Below the pieces are notes generated by a model. The model saw nothing but the letters and a program-made list of their open reading frames with translations, did no database searches and was not told the DNA's origin. This document shows, piece after piece, positions 1-5,429 of a stretch of 20,376 nt of DNA. Source of the DNA: UBA2144 sp964506185 (GTDB lineage: Bacteria > Patescibacteriota > Gracilibacteria > Peribacterales > Peribacteraceae); assembly GCA_964506185.1 (NCBI GenBank), contig CAZDKL010000026.1, positions 1-20,376 of the forward strand, written 5' to 3'. A program made the translations under genes and the position numbers. Each line of letters opens with the position of its first letter. The stretch's first letter is position 1.

Positions 1-951
1 TGCCGGAAACTCTTCCTCCGCCAGCTTACGCAGGCGGATTCTCGAAGGAATGTTAGAAGGTTTTATGTCCCTATGTGTAATTCCATATTTGTCATGCAAA
101 ACTCCCAATTGACTCAAAACCCGTAGTCCAACCCCCTCAACAAATTTTGTTGACACTAGTTCATTACCCACTTTTCTTTCTTGTGCAATCAATTCACTAA
201 TAGTAAGTCCTGGAATATGTTCCATTATGTAAAATGGATGAGTTTCAGAAGATGTAACATTACCGTCTCTGGTTTCAACAACTTTTCTGTGTCCTTTCTC
301 CAATATTCTTGGAAATATTAATTCATCCGCTGTTGATTCAAGCATATCCATCTCCCTCATAAACCGTTCTACATTTTCATGTTCACTCTGTTCTTCTGGT
401 GTTAATTTCTTTCTTTGCGCTAAAATTCTTCCATAATGAGCTAAAGTTAAAAACTTTGATTCTTTAGCAACACAAATTCCGTGTGTATGATGATAGATAA
501 GATAAAGATTGCCACCTCCTCCGGGCCTAAATGATTTTACAATAAAAGAATTATCATCAAACTTAGACCCTCCATTAAAATGCAAATGCTGCATTGCGTA
601 ATTGGCTACTTCACCAATACCAGAAACTCTTTTGAATACATCTGCAGCCAATTCTTCCGCTGTATATTCTGGTGCACTATCTGTACCTGTCGGCATTGCA
701 GATCTGGCTTCTCTGAGTGCAGTACCAATATCATCCTGAATCCCTTGTCCATTACCGGATTGATCTGCATCGGGTAACAATTGCTCTGCTCTTAAAAGAG
801 CCTCCAGTTCATCGGCTGTAGTAACATCTCTATTACATTCTAATTCATGCACTACTATCGACGTACCCTCTGGATCACCAGCACAATCCAGTTGTATTAA
901 GGATTCTGTATCACCCATATGCGACCCCGTTAATGGTGGAGTTTTAGACAT
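1..951 (-). CDS. Ser/Thr protein kinase (Hanks type), 3' part beyond the window edge
   Basis: The frame is open for 317 codons from ATG at 951 to base 1. The first ~130 residues are an acidic region I do not recognise. A kinase N-lobe follows: a glycine-rich loop (RPGGGGNLYL, residues 142-151), the VAK lysine (K163), a probable helix-C glutamate near MREMDMLES, and a hinge at HPFYIMEHIPG. The catalytic loop HRDIKPSN is at residues 293-300, with catalytic Asp295 and Lys297. These motifs are diagnostic of eukaryotic-like Ser/Thr kinases, which phosphorylate proteins in the cytoplasm, often from a membrane anchor. The expected strand and DFG motif do not follow directly. Instead the frame runs into a GC-rich palindrome (bases 17-38) encoding IRLRKLAEEEF. 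Either the repeat is inserted in frame between catalytic loop and DFG, or the gene is disrupted there; the window ends before this can be decided. It has its own promoter at 970-997. Confidence 0.85.
   Translation of the reverse strand, partial: MSKTPPLTGSHMGDTESLIQLDCAGDPEGTSIVVHELECNRDVTTADELEALLRAEQLLPDADQSGNGQGIQDDIGTALREARSAMPTGTDSAPEYTAEELAADVFKRVSGIGEVANYAMQHLHFNGGSKFDDNSFIVKSFRPGGGGNLYLIYHHTHGICVAKESKFLTLAHYGRILAQRKKLTPEEQSEHENVERFMREMDMLESTADELIFPRILEKGHRKVVETRDGNVTSSETHPFYIMEHIPGLTISELIAQERKVGNELVSTKFVEGVGLRVLSQLGVLHDKYGITHRDIKPSNIPSRIRLRKLAEEEFPA
17..38. repeat. GC-rich palindromic repeat (REP-like hairpin)
   Basis: TCCGCC (17-22) pairs with GGCGGA (33-38) around a short loop containing a further GC..GC pairing. 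It is GC-rich in an AT-leaning neighbourhood and sits inside the kinase reading frame immediately after the catalytic loop. Similar small palindromes occur at 3461-3558 and 9551-9600. Confidence 0.6.
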
Positions 952-969
952 TTATTAAATAGGATTAAC

Positions 970-997
970 ATAATAAAGGTTTCGGTAGATATGTCAA
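970..997 (-). promoter_or_regulatory. Promoter of the protein kinase gene
   Basis: On the minus strand TTGACA (997-992), a 16-bp spacer and TATTAT (975-970). This gives a predicted transcript start about 11 nt before the kinase ATG at 951. It lies between the upstream repeat-protein gene (stop at 1032) and the kinase, so the kinase need not depend on read-through. Confidence 0.65.
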
Positions 998-1031
998 TCT
1001 ATACGCAAATATTCGAGTGAATGAACGATTC

Positions 1032-1664
1032 TTAGAAATTACTACTACTTGAATCCATCTCCCCACAGCTCATATCTGATGAACAGTCACTATCATCGCA
1101 ATCTGTATCTCCGTCGCCATCATCATCATATCCATCACTGCAATTCGTCTCGGTATATTCCATCATGCTTGAGCTTGATTCTCCTGCCTGACAACTCAGA
1201 TCCGATGCACAGTCACTGTCAGCACAATCTGTATCACCATCGCCGTCATCATCGTACGAATTCTCGCAATCAACCTCTGTGTACTCTTCGCTCGAACTTG
1301 ATGACGATCCTGCCTGACAACTCAGGTCAGATGCGCAGTCGCTATCATCGCAATCTGTATCTCCATCGCCATCATCATCGTATGAGTTCTCGCAATCCAT
1401 TTCTGAATATTCTTCCATTTCAGAGGAAGACATAGTCATGCATTCCGGTAGCGCGCTACAATCACTGTCATCACAATCTGTATCCCCGTCACCGTCATCA
1501 TCATATGAATTACTACAATCCATTTCATAATAATCTTCTGGTGGTTCCATTTCAGTAACGGATGATCTAACACTTCTGAATAATGTTACTGATCCGTGTA
1601 TCGCAAAAATCATGAAAAGTGCGAAGGACAGAACCATATAAAACCTCTTATGCCTTTGTGTCAT
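1032..1664 (-). CDS. Small membrane-anchored protein with four Asp-rich, Cys-containing Ca-binding-type repeats
   Basis: 210 residues. A basic N-terminus (MTQRHKR) and a hydrophobic stretch at residues 8-28 form a signal anchor or uncleaved signal peptide, so the rest should lie outside the membrane. Four repeats begin at Cys50, Cys91, Cys133 and Cys175, period 41-42 residues. Each carries the core SYDDDGDGDTDC (last copy GYDDDGDGDTDC), then DxSDC and a fourth Cys, giving 16 cysteines in all. The DxDGDxxxD spacing resembles calcium-binding loops of thrombospondin type-3 and MopE-like repeats, so Ca binding is inferred. The linkers are Ser/Glu/Met-rich and the protein ends in a Ser-rich tail without a sorting motif. 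It resembles a shortened cousin of the repeats in the giant protein at 14464, but uses DC where that protein uses DYPxDPGC. Specific function unknown. Confidence 0.8.
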   Translation of the reverse strand: MTQRHKRFYMVLSFALFMIFAIHGSVTLFRSVRSSVTEMEPPEDYYEMDCSNSYDDDGDGDTDCDDSDCSALPECMTMSSSEMEEYSEMDCENSYDDDGDGDTDCDDSDCASDLSCQAGSSSSSSEEYTEVDCENSYDDDGDGDTDCADSDCASDLSCQAGESSSSMMEYTETNCSDGYDDDGDGDTDCDDSDCSSDMSCGEMDSSSSNF

Positions 1665-1766
1665 GAGAAGAAGGGGAAGTTACTAGAATACTAGCACATA
1701 CGTGTTTGTTTTTCCATTTTATGATTAACAAAGCCATAATTTGAGCTTTTGGGGGTCAAGGGTCGA

Positions 1767-1808
1767 GAGTCGTGAGTCACAGGACTCGTGACCCGTGACA
1801 CACGACTC
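1767..1808. terminator. Long imperfect hairpin downstream of pgk
   Basis: The arm at 1767-1780 (GAGTCGTGAGTCAC) pairs with 1795-1808 (GTGACACACGACTC), 13 of 14 positions, and the loop carries a third copy of the same word family (ACTCGTGAC). It begins 8 nt after the pgk stop codon on the minus strand, a position suited to transcription termination or mRNA 3'-end protection, but no clean U-tract follows. It has the same architecture as the hairpin at 12841-12901. Confidence 0.5.
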
Positions 1809-1815
1809 CCAATAA

Positions 1816-3018
1816 TCACACTAAAATCTTTAGTGCCGGTAATTCTTTCCCTGCAACAAAATCAAGCATTGCACCGCCTGCGGAGCTTACAAATGAATAA
1901 TTATCCATTGGATAATCATATTTATCATGAAAATCGAGTGTATCCCCTCCTCCGATTATAGAAACCGCGCCTTTTTCTGTGGCCTCCTTAACTGCTTCTG
2001 CAATTTGCCTTGTTGCATTTGAAAATCCATCGATTTCATACACACCCATAGGTCCGTTCCAAACTATGGTGCCAGATTCTGCAATTATTTCCTTGTATCC
2101 TTTAATTGTCATTTCGCCTAAATCAAAAATAGACATTTCTTCCGAAATTTCTTCACAAGGCACATTTGTCTTCTCGGAATCCTCAGTCATCTCTGTAGCA
2201 ACAACTGCATCAAACGGAATATGTATATTCGCATTATCTTCACTTTTACTTTCGGCCATTAAGTCCTTAGCTAAATCGACAAACTCCTCATCATATTTAC
2301 TTTTCCCAACATCAATACCATCAGCTGCAATAAGCGTGTTTGCGATGCACCCGCCAACAAGAACATCATCTCCATGATTCATGAAATTTTTTATTACAGG
2401 TACTTTGGTTTCTATCTTTGCTCCAGAAATAATTAGAGTAACAGGTTTTTTGGGATCTTCAGTCGCCTTAGACAATCCCTCAATTTCTAACTGAACTGCA
2501 AAGCCAATACAACCTGGTATAAACTTAGGAACACTGGTCATACTCGCATGATCACGATGACAATTTGTAAAAGCATCATTCACATATATATCTCCAAGCT
2601 CTGCAAGCTCTTTTCCAAAAGAATCGCGCTCGGCCTCGTCTTTGCTTTTTTCCTCTTTTTCATACCTGAGATTTTCCAAAAGCAATACTTCGCCTTCGCC
2701 AAGCTCATCAACCATCTTTTTCGCTTCGTCTCCTCTGCATTGATCGCAGAACATCACTGAGGTTTCAAGCAGTTTTTCAATAACAGGCACAAGCGGTCTT
2801 TGGCTCATTTCGGGTACTCTTTGAGCTTTTGGACGGCCCTGATGCGCCATAACAATCAACTTTCCTCCTTCACCAATTATATGCTTCATTGTTGGCACAA
2901 TTGCTTCAATTCGGGTGGTGTCCTGAACTTCTCCGTCCTTAAGAGGAACATCGAAGCCGGCTCTGAGTAATACGCGTTTTCCGGATAAATTTTGGTCTTT
3001 TAATTGTGGGTAAGTCAT
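1816..3018 (-). CDS. pgk: Phosphoglycerate kinase
   Basis: Cytoplasmic glycolytic enzyme exchanging phosphate between 1,3-bisphosphoglycerate and ADP. At 400 residues it has the usual family length. Motifs in order: RVLLRAGFDVPL (15-26), DTTRIEA (with the 3-PG-binding Arg, R36), AHQGRPK (58-64), ENLRYEKEE, NDAFTNCHRDHAS, SGAKIETK (nucleotide-site Lys), WNGPMGVYE, IGGGDTLDF and SSAGGAMLDF. Several are off consensus. The usual RVDFNVP is RAGFDVP, so the Asp and Asn that normally contact 3-phosphoglycerate are Gly21 and Asp23, and the usual STGGGASLE is SSAGGAMLD. The Arg, His and Lys positions are kept, so I expect an active but divergent enzyme. The ATG at 3018 is chosen because TATAAT lies only 6 nt upstream, the leaderless arrangement. 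Confidence 0.96.
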   Translation of the reverse strand: MTYPQLKDQNLSGKRVLLRAGFDVPLKDGEVQDTTRIEAIVPTMKHIIGEGGKLIVMAHQGRPKAQRVPEMSQRPLVPVIEKLLETSVMFCDQCRGDEAKKMVDELGEGEVLLLENLRYEKEEKSKDEAERDSFGKELAELGDIYVNDAFTNCHRDHASMTSVPKFIPGCIGFAVQLEIEGLSKATEDPKKPVTLIISGAKIETKVPVIKNFMNHGDDVLVGGCIANTLIAADGIDVGKSKYDEEFVDLAKDLMAESKSEDNANIHIPFDAVVATEMTEDSEKTNVPCEEISEEMSIFDLGEMTIKGYKEIIAESGTIVWNGPMGVYEIDGFSNATRQIAEAVKEATEKGAVSIIGGGDTLDFHDKYDYPMDNYSFVSSAGGAMLDFVAGKELPALKILV

Positions 3019-3024
3019 GAATTA

Positions 3025-3030
3025 ATTATA
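3025..3030 (-). promoter_or_regulatory. -10 element of pgk, leaderless geometry
   Basis: TATAAT on the minus strand (3030-3025) is followed by 6 nt and then the pgk ATG. A start 6-7 nt downstream of the -10 would fall on the A of ATG, predicting a leaderless mRNA. I see no convincing -35 hexamer at 16-18 bp. Confidence 0.5.
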
Positions 3031-3062
3031 ACTGATTTCGTAAAATGAAAAGTCGAAGTTTG

Positions 3063-3090
3063 TTGACATGCTTTTGCATATAAATAGAAT
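3063..3090 (+). promoter_or_regulatory. Strong promoter reading into the structured RNA region
   Basis: TTGACA (3063-3068), a 16-bp spacer and TAGAAT (3085-3090), predicting a transcript start near 3097. The same TAGAAT -10 occurs before clpP and tRNA-Gln. No credible plus-strand coding gene begins before about 4040, so its product is most simply the RNA at 3097-3420. Confidence 0.7.
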
Positions 3091-3096
3091 GCTTTG

Positions 3097-3420
3097 GCTC
3101 TTCTTCCGTGCTTCATATCCCCAATCGGGGAATATTTTTTTCCGGGACGGAGAGTATTCGTTGGCGCTCGCGGGTCATTTATACCGCGAGCGCCTCTTCT
3201 ATAAAAAACGCGACCTGTATGGTACCCATCGGTTCTGGAACAACCAACAGGACAGACCGCGCAGTCCGGAGAGCACAGAAGAGGCTCTCGATGGACATTC
3301 CGATTTCTGCAACTACATTTGGGCAGCGGTTGCTGAAATCGGTTCACGGATGTCTGTAAACCATCCGCGAATGATGCAGAGTGCTCAGCCCTGCACCGTT
3401 GCTAATTATTCCTAATTTGA
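3097..3420 (+). ncRNA. Candidate structured non-coding RNA of about 320 nt, class not recognised
   Basis: This stretch holds no convincing gene but is packed with helices. CCCC/GGGG pairs at 3119-3122/3127-3130. An 11-bp perfect stem is at 3163-3173/3184-3194. A two-part stem pairs CGCG 3209-3212 with 3258-3261 and CTGT 3215-3218 with 3252-3255 across a symmetric AC/AC internal loop; it encloses small hairpins ATGG/CCAT and GGTT/AACC. GTCC/GGAC plus GAGAGC/GCTCTC pair at 3264-3274/3284-3296. A 14-position helix with one T-T mismatch is at 3300-3313/3329-3342. CGGATG/CATCCG pairs at 3347-3352/3362-3367, and GTGC/GCAC at 3381-3396. The loop at 3277-3283 (AGAAGAG) is complementary to CTCTTCT at both 3098-3104 and 3194-3200, a possible pseudoknot. 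I could not find the signatures of RNase P RNA, tmRNA or SRP RNA. Strand is set by the promoter at 3063-3090; the 3' end is uncertain. Confidence 0.6.
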
Positions 3421-3460
3421 TTTATTTATCAAGATATTCGTTTATATATGTTCCGCTTGG

Positions 3461-3558
3461 GGATGGCCTGCCAGCCGAAGGCGTAGCGTCGTTGTGCTAA
3501 AGACGCCATCCTACGCGCTTCGCGTCTTCGGATGGCAGCCTTCGCTACGCGAAGGCTG
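3461..3558. repeat. Cluster of interlocking GC-rich palindromes
   Basis: GGATGGC (3461-3467), its complement GCCATCC (3505-3511) and a second GGATGGC (3530-3536) allow two alternative pairings. AAGACGC (3500-3506) pairs with GCGTCTT (3522-3528). CAGCCTTCG (3536-3544) pairs with CGAAGGCTG (3550-3558) around a 5-nt loop. Read on the minus strand it yields only Arg/Ala-rich nonsense, as repeats of this kind do. The rest of the gene-free span to 3657 holds nothing I recognise. It could also end transcripts from the RNA at 3097. Confidence 0.7.
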
Positions 3559-3657
3559 GAACGTCTTACGGGGCTAAGGCTTGCGGAATAGTCTGACTCA
3601 GGAAAAGATTTTTTGAAGAGGTATTGACTTAAGTTTTTGAGCAATCACCATATATAA

Positions 3658-4041
3658 CTATACCGGCCCGCCACCCTGAAGCTTAACCCACCCCTGGGGG
3701 GCGGGTGTATCTATATTCTGAAAAAAGCCTGTGAATATACCTCCTTCGTTCTTAATAATGCTTACTTTCCCCTCATCAACTGACTCATCCAATGTATCAA
3801 GCAACTGACCTACTGACTCCTGCAAATCCTCCCCAACCAAATACATTCTCCTATCAAAGTGAAACATCTCGCTCAGACGCTCCGGTAACTGATCAACTTT
3901 AGTCGGATATTTAGCCATGAATGCATCAATCCCCTCCTCCTTGAAGTATTTATTCCATTCTTTCTGAATTTTCGATGCATTCTTCATCTTGCCAATGATC
4001 CCATAAATTTCACGATCCGGAGATTTTCTAGGACGAGTCAT
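3658..4041 (-). CDS. Stand-alone, degenerate shikimate-dehydrogenase-like substrate-binding domain
   Basis: 127 residues. The start of the domain (REIYGIIG, 10-17) matches the first strand of AroE proteins. A helix with NKYFKEEGIDAFMAKYP follows the pattern of the AroE segment ending in GIDAxYxxF. Residues 79-111 (QLLDTLDESVDE, then KNEGGIFTGFFQNID) follow the AroE order of LLDELD..., VNTVV-type strand and GxxTGxNTD. The catalytic NVTIPHK motif is missing: LVGEDL stands where its lysine should be. The Rossmann NADP-binding domain is also absent. I infer a remote, non-catalytic AroE-N-like protein; it may be an unrelated fold with chance similarity. The tail (TPAPQGWVKLQGGGPV) is encoded by a GC-rich hairpin. 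Its ATG overlaps the ATG of the divergent 4040 gene by two bases. Confidence 0.55.
   Translation of the reverse strand: MTRPRKSPDREIYGIIGKMKNASKIQKEWNKYFKEEGIDAFMAKYPTKVDQLPERLSEMFHFDRRMYLVGEDLQESVGQLLDTLDESVDEGKVSIIKNEGGIFTGFFQNIDTPAPQGWVKLQGGGPV
3687..3705. terminator. GC-rich hairpin inside the last codons of the 3658-4041 gene
   Basis: CCC-A-CCCC (3687-3694) pairs with GGGG-C-GGG (3698-3705) around a TGG loop, with one A-C mismatch. An additional CCCGCC at 3667-3672 could pair with GGCGGG at 3700-3705. It lies about 30 nt before the stop on the minus strand and may act as a terminator or be another inserted palindrome. Confidence 0.4.
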
Positions 4042-5107
4042 GCCTCTACGTTATCATGGAACTGTGAACGGGGCATTTATAATTGCAGCTTTGGCAGCGT
4101 CAATAATCCTGCACGCAGGAGCATTGAAAGTATTTCCGAAATTTAAACTCCTCGATTTCCCCGAACGCTACGGACATGACCGTCCAAAGCTCCCCTACCC
4201 CACCGGAATACTGGCGATAATTTCATTCTTGATATTTTTTATTATCTTGGAATCAATAACCAAGCAGTCATTGGGATTGATTTTTGCTGTAGTCATCTTG
4301 GGAATTTACAGTTTTGCAGATGACCGCACTCCCCTTCCCTCATGGATGCGCCTCGCCGTTCAGGTTTTAATTGCATTTATAATCTTTGCTACGGGCTCCA
4401 GAATTTACACGATTACAAATCCACTGGAAGGACTAGCAGGCTTAGGAGAACTGATTAAGCTTGATACATTTGATGTAATGACGACAGGGTTCGGACCTCT
4501 TCCCTTGTGGAGTGGGATCTTCACGCTTCTTTGGCTGCTTCTGACGATTAATGCACTCAATTGGTTCGATGGAATTCCGGGGCAAGTAAGCGCACTAAGT
4601 ACTATTGGATTTCTTACAATCGGTTTTCTGTCTCTAAGCGCCCGCGTGAATCAGCCTGAACTTGCTGTGATCTCTTTTGTTTTGGGCGCAATAAGTTTCG
4701 GATGCTTCCTTTTCGATTTTCCTCCGCCGAAAGTTTTGATGGGAGACACGGGCGCAATGTTTTTCGGGCTGATGCTCGGAGTACTTACGATTTATGCAGG
4801 AGGAAAAGTAGCAACAGCCTTTTTGGTCCTTGGGGTTCCTCTCATAGACTCAGGATTAGTCATATTAAAGAGAATCTCCAAAGGTAAATCACCTTTTAGC
4901 GGAAGCACTAGCGGCGAACATATTCATCACAGGCTTCTGGACAAGGGATGGAGTCCCAGAAAGATTATTTTACTGACTGTGATACTTGGATGTTTGTTCG
5001 GTATTACCGCTCTATTTCTCTCAACTCGTGAGAAGTTTGTTGCGGCAGTTATCCTCCTTATAATAATGATCTCCATCCGATATTACTCCCGTTCAAATGC
5101 AAGCTGA
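4040..5107 (+). CDS. WecA/TagO/MraY-family undecaprenyl-phosphate sugar-1-phosphate transferase
   Basis: 355-residue multi-spanning membrane enzyme. The family moves a sugar-1-phosphate (GlcNAc-1-P or similar) from a UDP-sugar to undecaprenyl phosphate on the cytoplasmic face, the first step of a surface polymer. Seen: RYGHDRPKLPYPTG (43-56), the Asp pair in SFADDRTPLP (91-100), NALNWFDGIPG (171-181), KVLMGDTGAM (231-240), and the C-terminal loop GEHIHHRL (292-299). The HIHHRL loop is typical of WecA/TagO-like members rather than MraY. About ten hydrophobic segments surround these loops. The sugar specificity cannot be read from sequence. The ATG at 4040 overlaps the divergent gene's start; GTG at 4064 is an alternative that would begin directly with the first membrane helix. 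It overlaps the next gene by 11 bp, so the two are probably co-transcribed. Confidence 0.9.
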   Translation: MPLRYHGTVNGAFIIAALAASIILHAGALKVFPKFKLLDFPERYGHDRPKLPYPTGILAIISFLIFFIILESITKQSLGLIFAVVILGIYSFADDRTPLPSWMRLAVQVLIAFIIFATGSRIYTITNPLEGLAGLGELIKLDTFDVMTTGFGPLPLWSGIFTLLWLLLTINALNWFDGIPGQVSALSTIGFLTIGFLSLSARVNQPELAVISFVLGAISFGCFLFDFPPPKVLMGDTGAMFFGLMLGVLTIYAGGKVATAFLVLGVPLIDSGLVILKRISKGKSPFSGSTSGEHIHHRLLDKGWSPRKIILLTVILGCLFGITALFLSTREKFVAAVILLIIMISIRYYSRSNAS

Positions 5108-5429
5108 GCTCTACCACGTCATTATTCTGGCTCCTGTTGACTCAGCTGACGCTGTTAGAAAAGCGCTGGCAGACGCCGGAGCGGGCCACATTGGGAATTA
5201 CGACAGTTGCTCATTTTCTTCCAAAGTAACAGGGCGTTTTAGGCCTCTGGAGGGCTCCGATCCTGCAATCGGATCGCAAGGCAAACTCGAGGAAGTCGAA
5301 GAAGAGAAAATAGAGGTCGTAGTCACTTCAGACAAACTTAAAGGAGTACTTGGCGCAGTAAAAGAAGCGCATCCTTATGACGAACCCGCCATTCATGTTC
5401 TTCCTATGATCGACTACAAGAGTATTTAG
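5097..5429 (+). CDS. Stand-alone YqfO/NIF3 insert-domain protein
   Basis: 110 residues that match from end to end the small PII/CutA-like domain found inserted in NIF3-family proteins such as YqfO and also occurring alone. Signature features are AGAGHIGNYDSCSF (residues 28-41), the GRFRPLEGSDPAIGSQGKLE stretch, and HPYDEPAIHVLP near the C-terminus. The domain forms trimers in known structures; its biochemical role is not established, though metal or ligand binding has been suggested. The start ATG lies within the last codons of the preceding transferase gene (11-bp overlap), implying translational coupling. The stop overlaps by 4 bp the stop of the convergent peptidase gene. Confidence 0.85.
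   Translation: MQAELYHVIILAPVDSADAVRKALADAGAGHIGNYDSCSFSSKVTGRFRPLEGSDPAIGSQGKLEEVEEEKIEVVVTSDKLKGVLGAVKEAHPYDEPAIHVLPMIDYKSI

Noticed and set aside
1049..1435. Plus-strand open frame rich in His/Arg/Ser opposite the small Ca-repeat gene
   Set aside because: Antisense shadow of the Asp-rich repeats (GAT/GAC read backwards gives ATC/GTC and His-rich frames); no independent support.
3068..3415. Open frames on both strands across 3015-3415 that could encode 83-115-residue proteins
   Set aside because: None has a recognisable domain or sensible composition, they overlap each other, and the region is explained better by long base-paired helices behind a promoter.
3097..3420. RNase P RNA, tmRNA, SRP RNA or T-box leader as identity of the structured region
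   Set aside because: I looked for GAAAGUCC and ACAGAA..GGCUUA (RNase P), the tRNA-like ends with UUCGA (tmRNA), the GGAA-loop S-domain (SRP) and the GGUACCGCG T-box; none fits, and no plus-strand gene follows for a leader.
3429..3644. Arg-rich minus-strand open frame across the palindrome cluster
   Set aside because: Translation of palindromic repeat DNA; composition is that of a repeat, with no domain.
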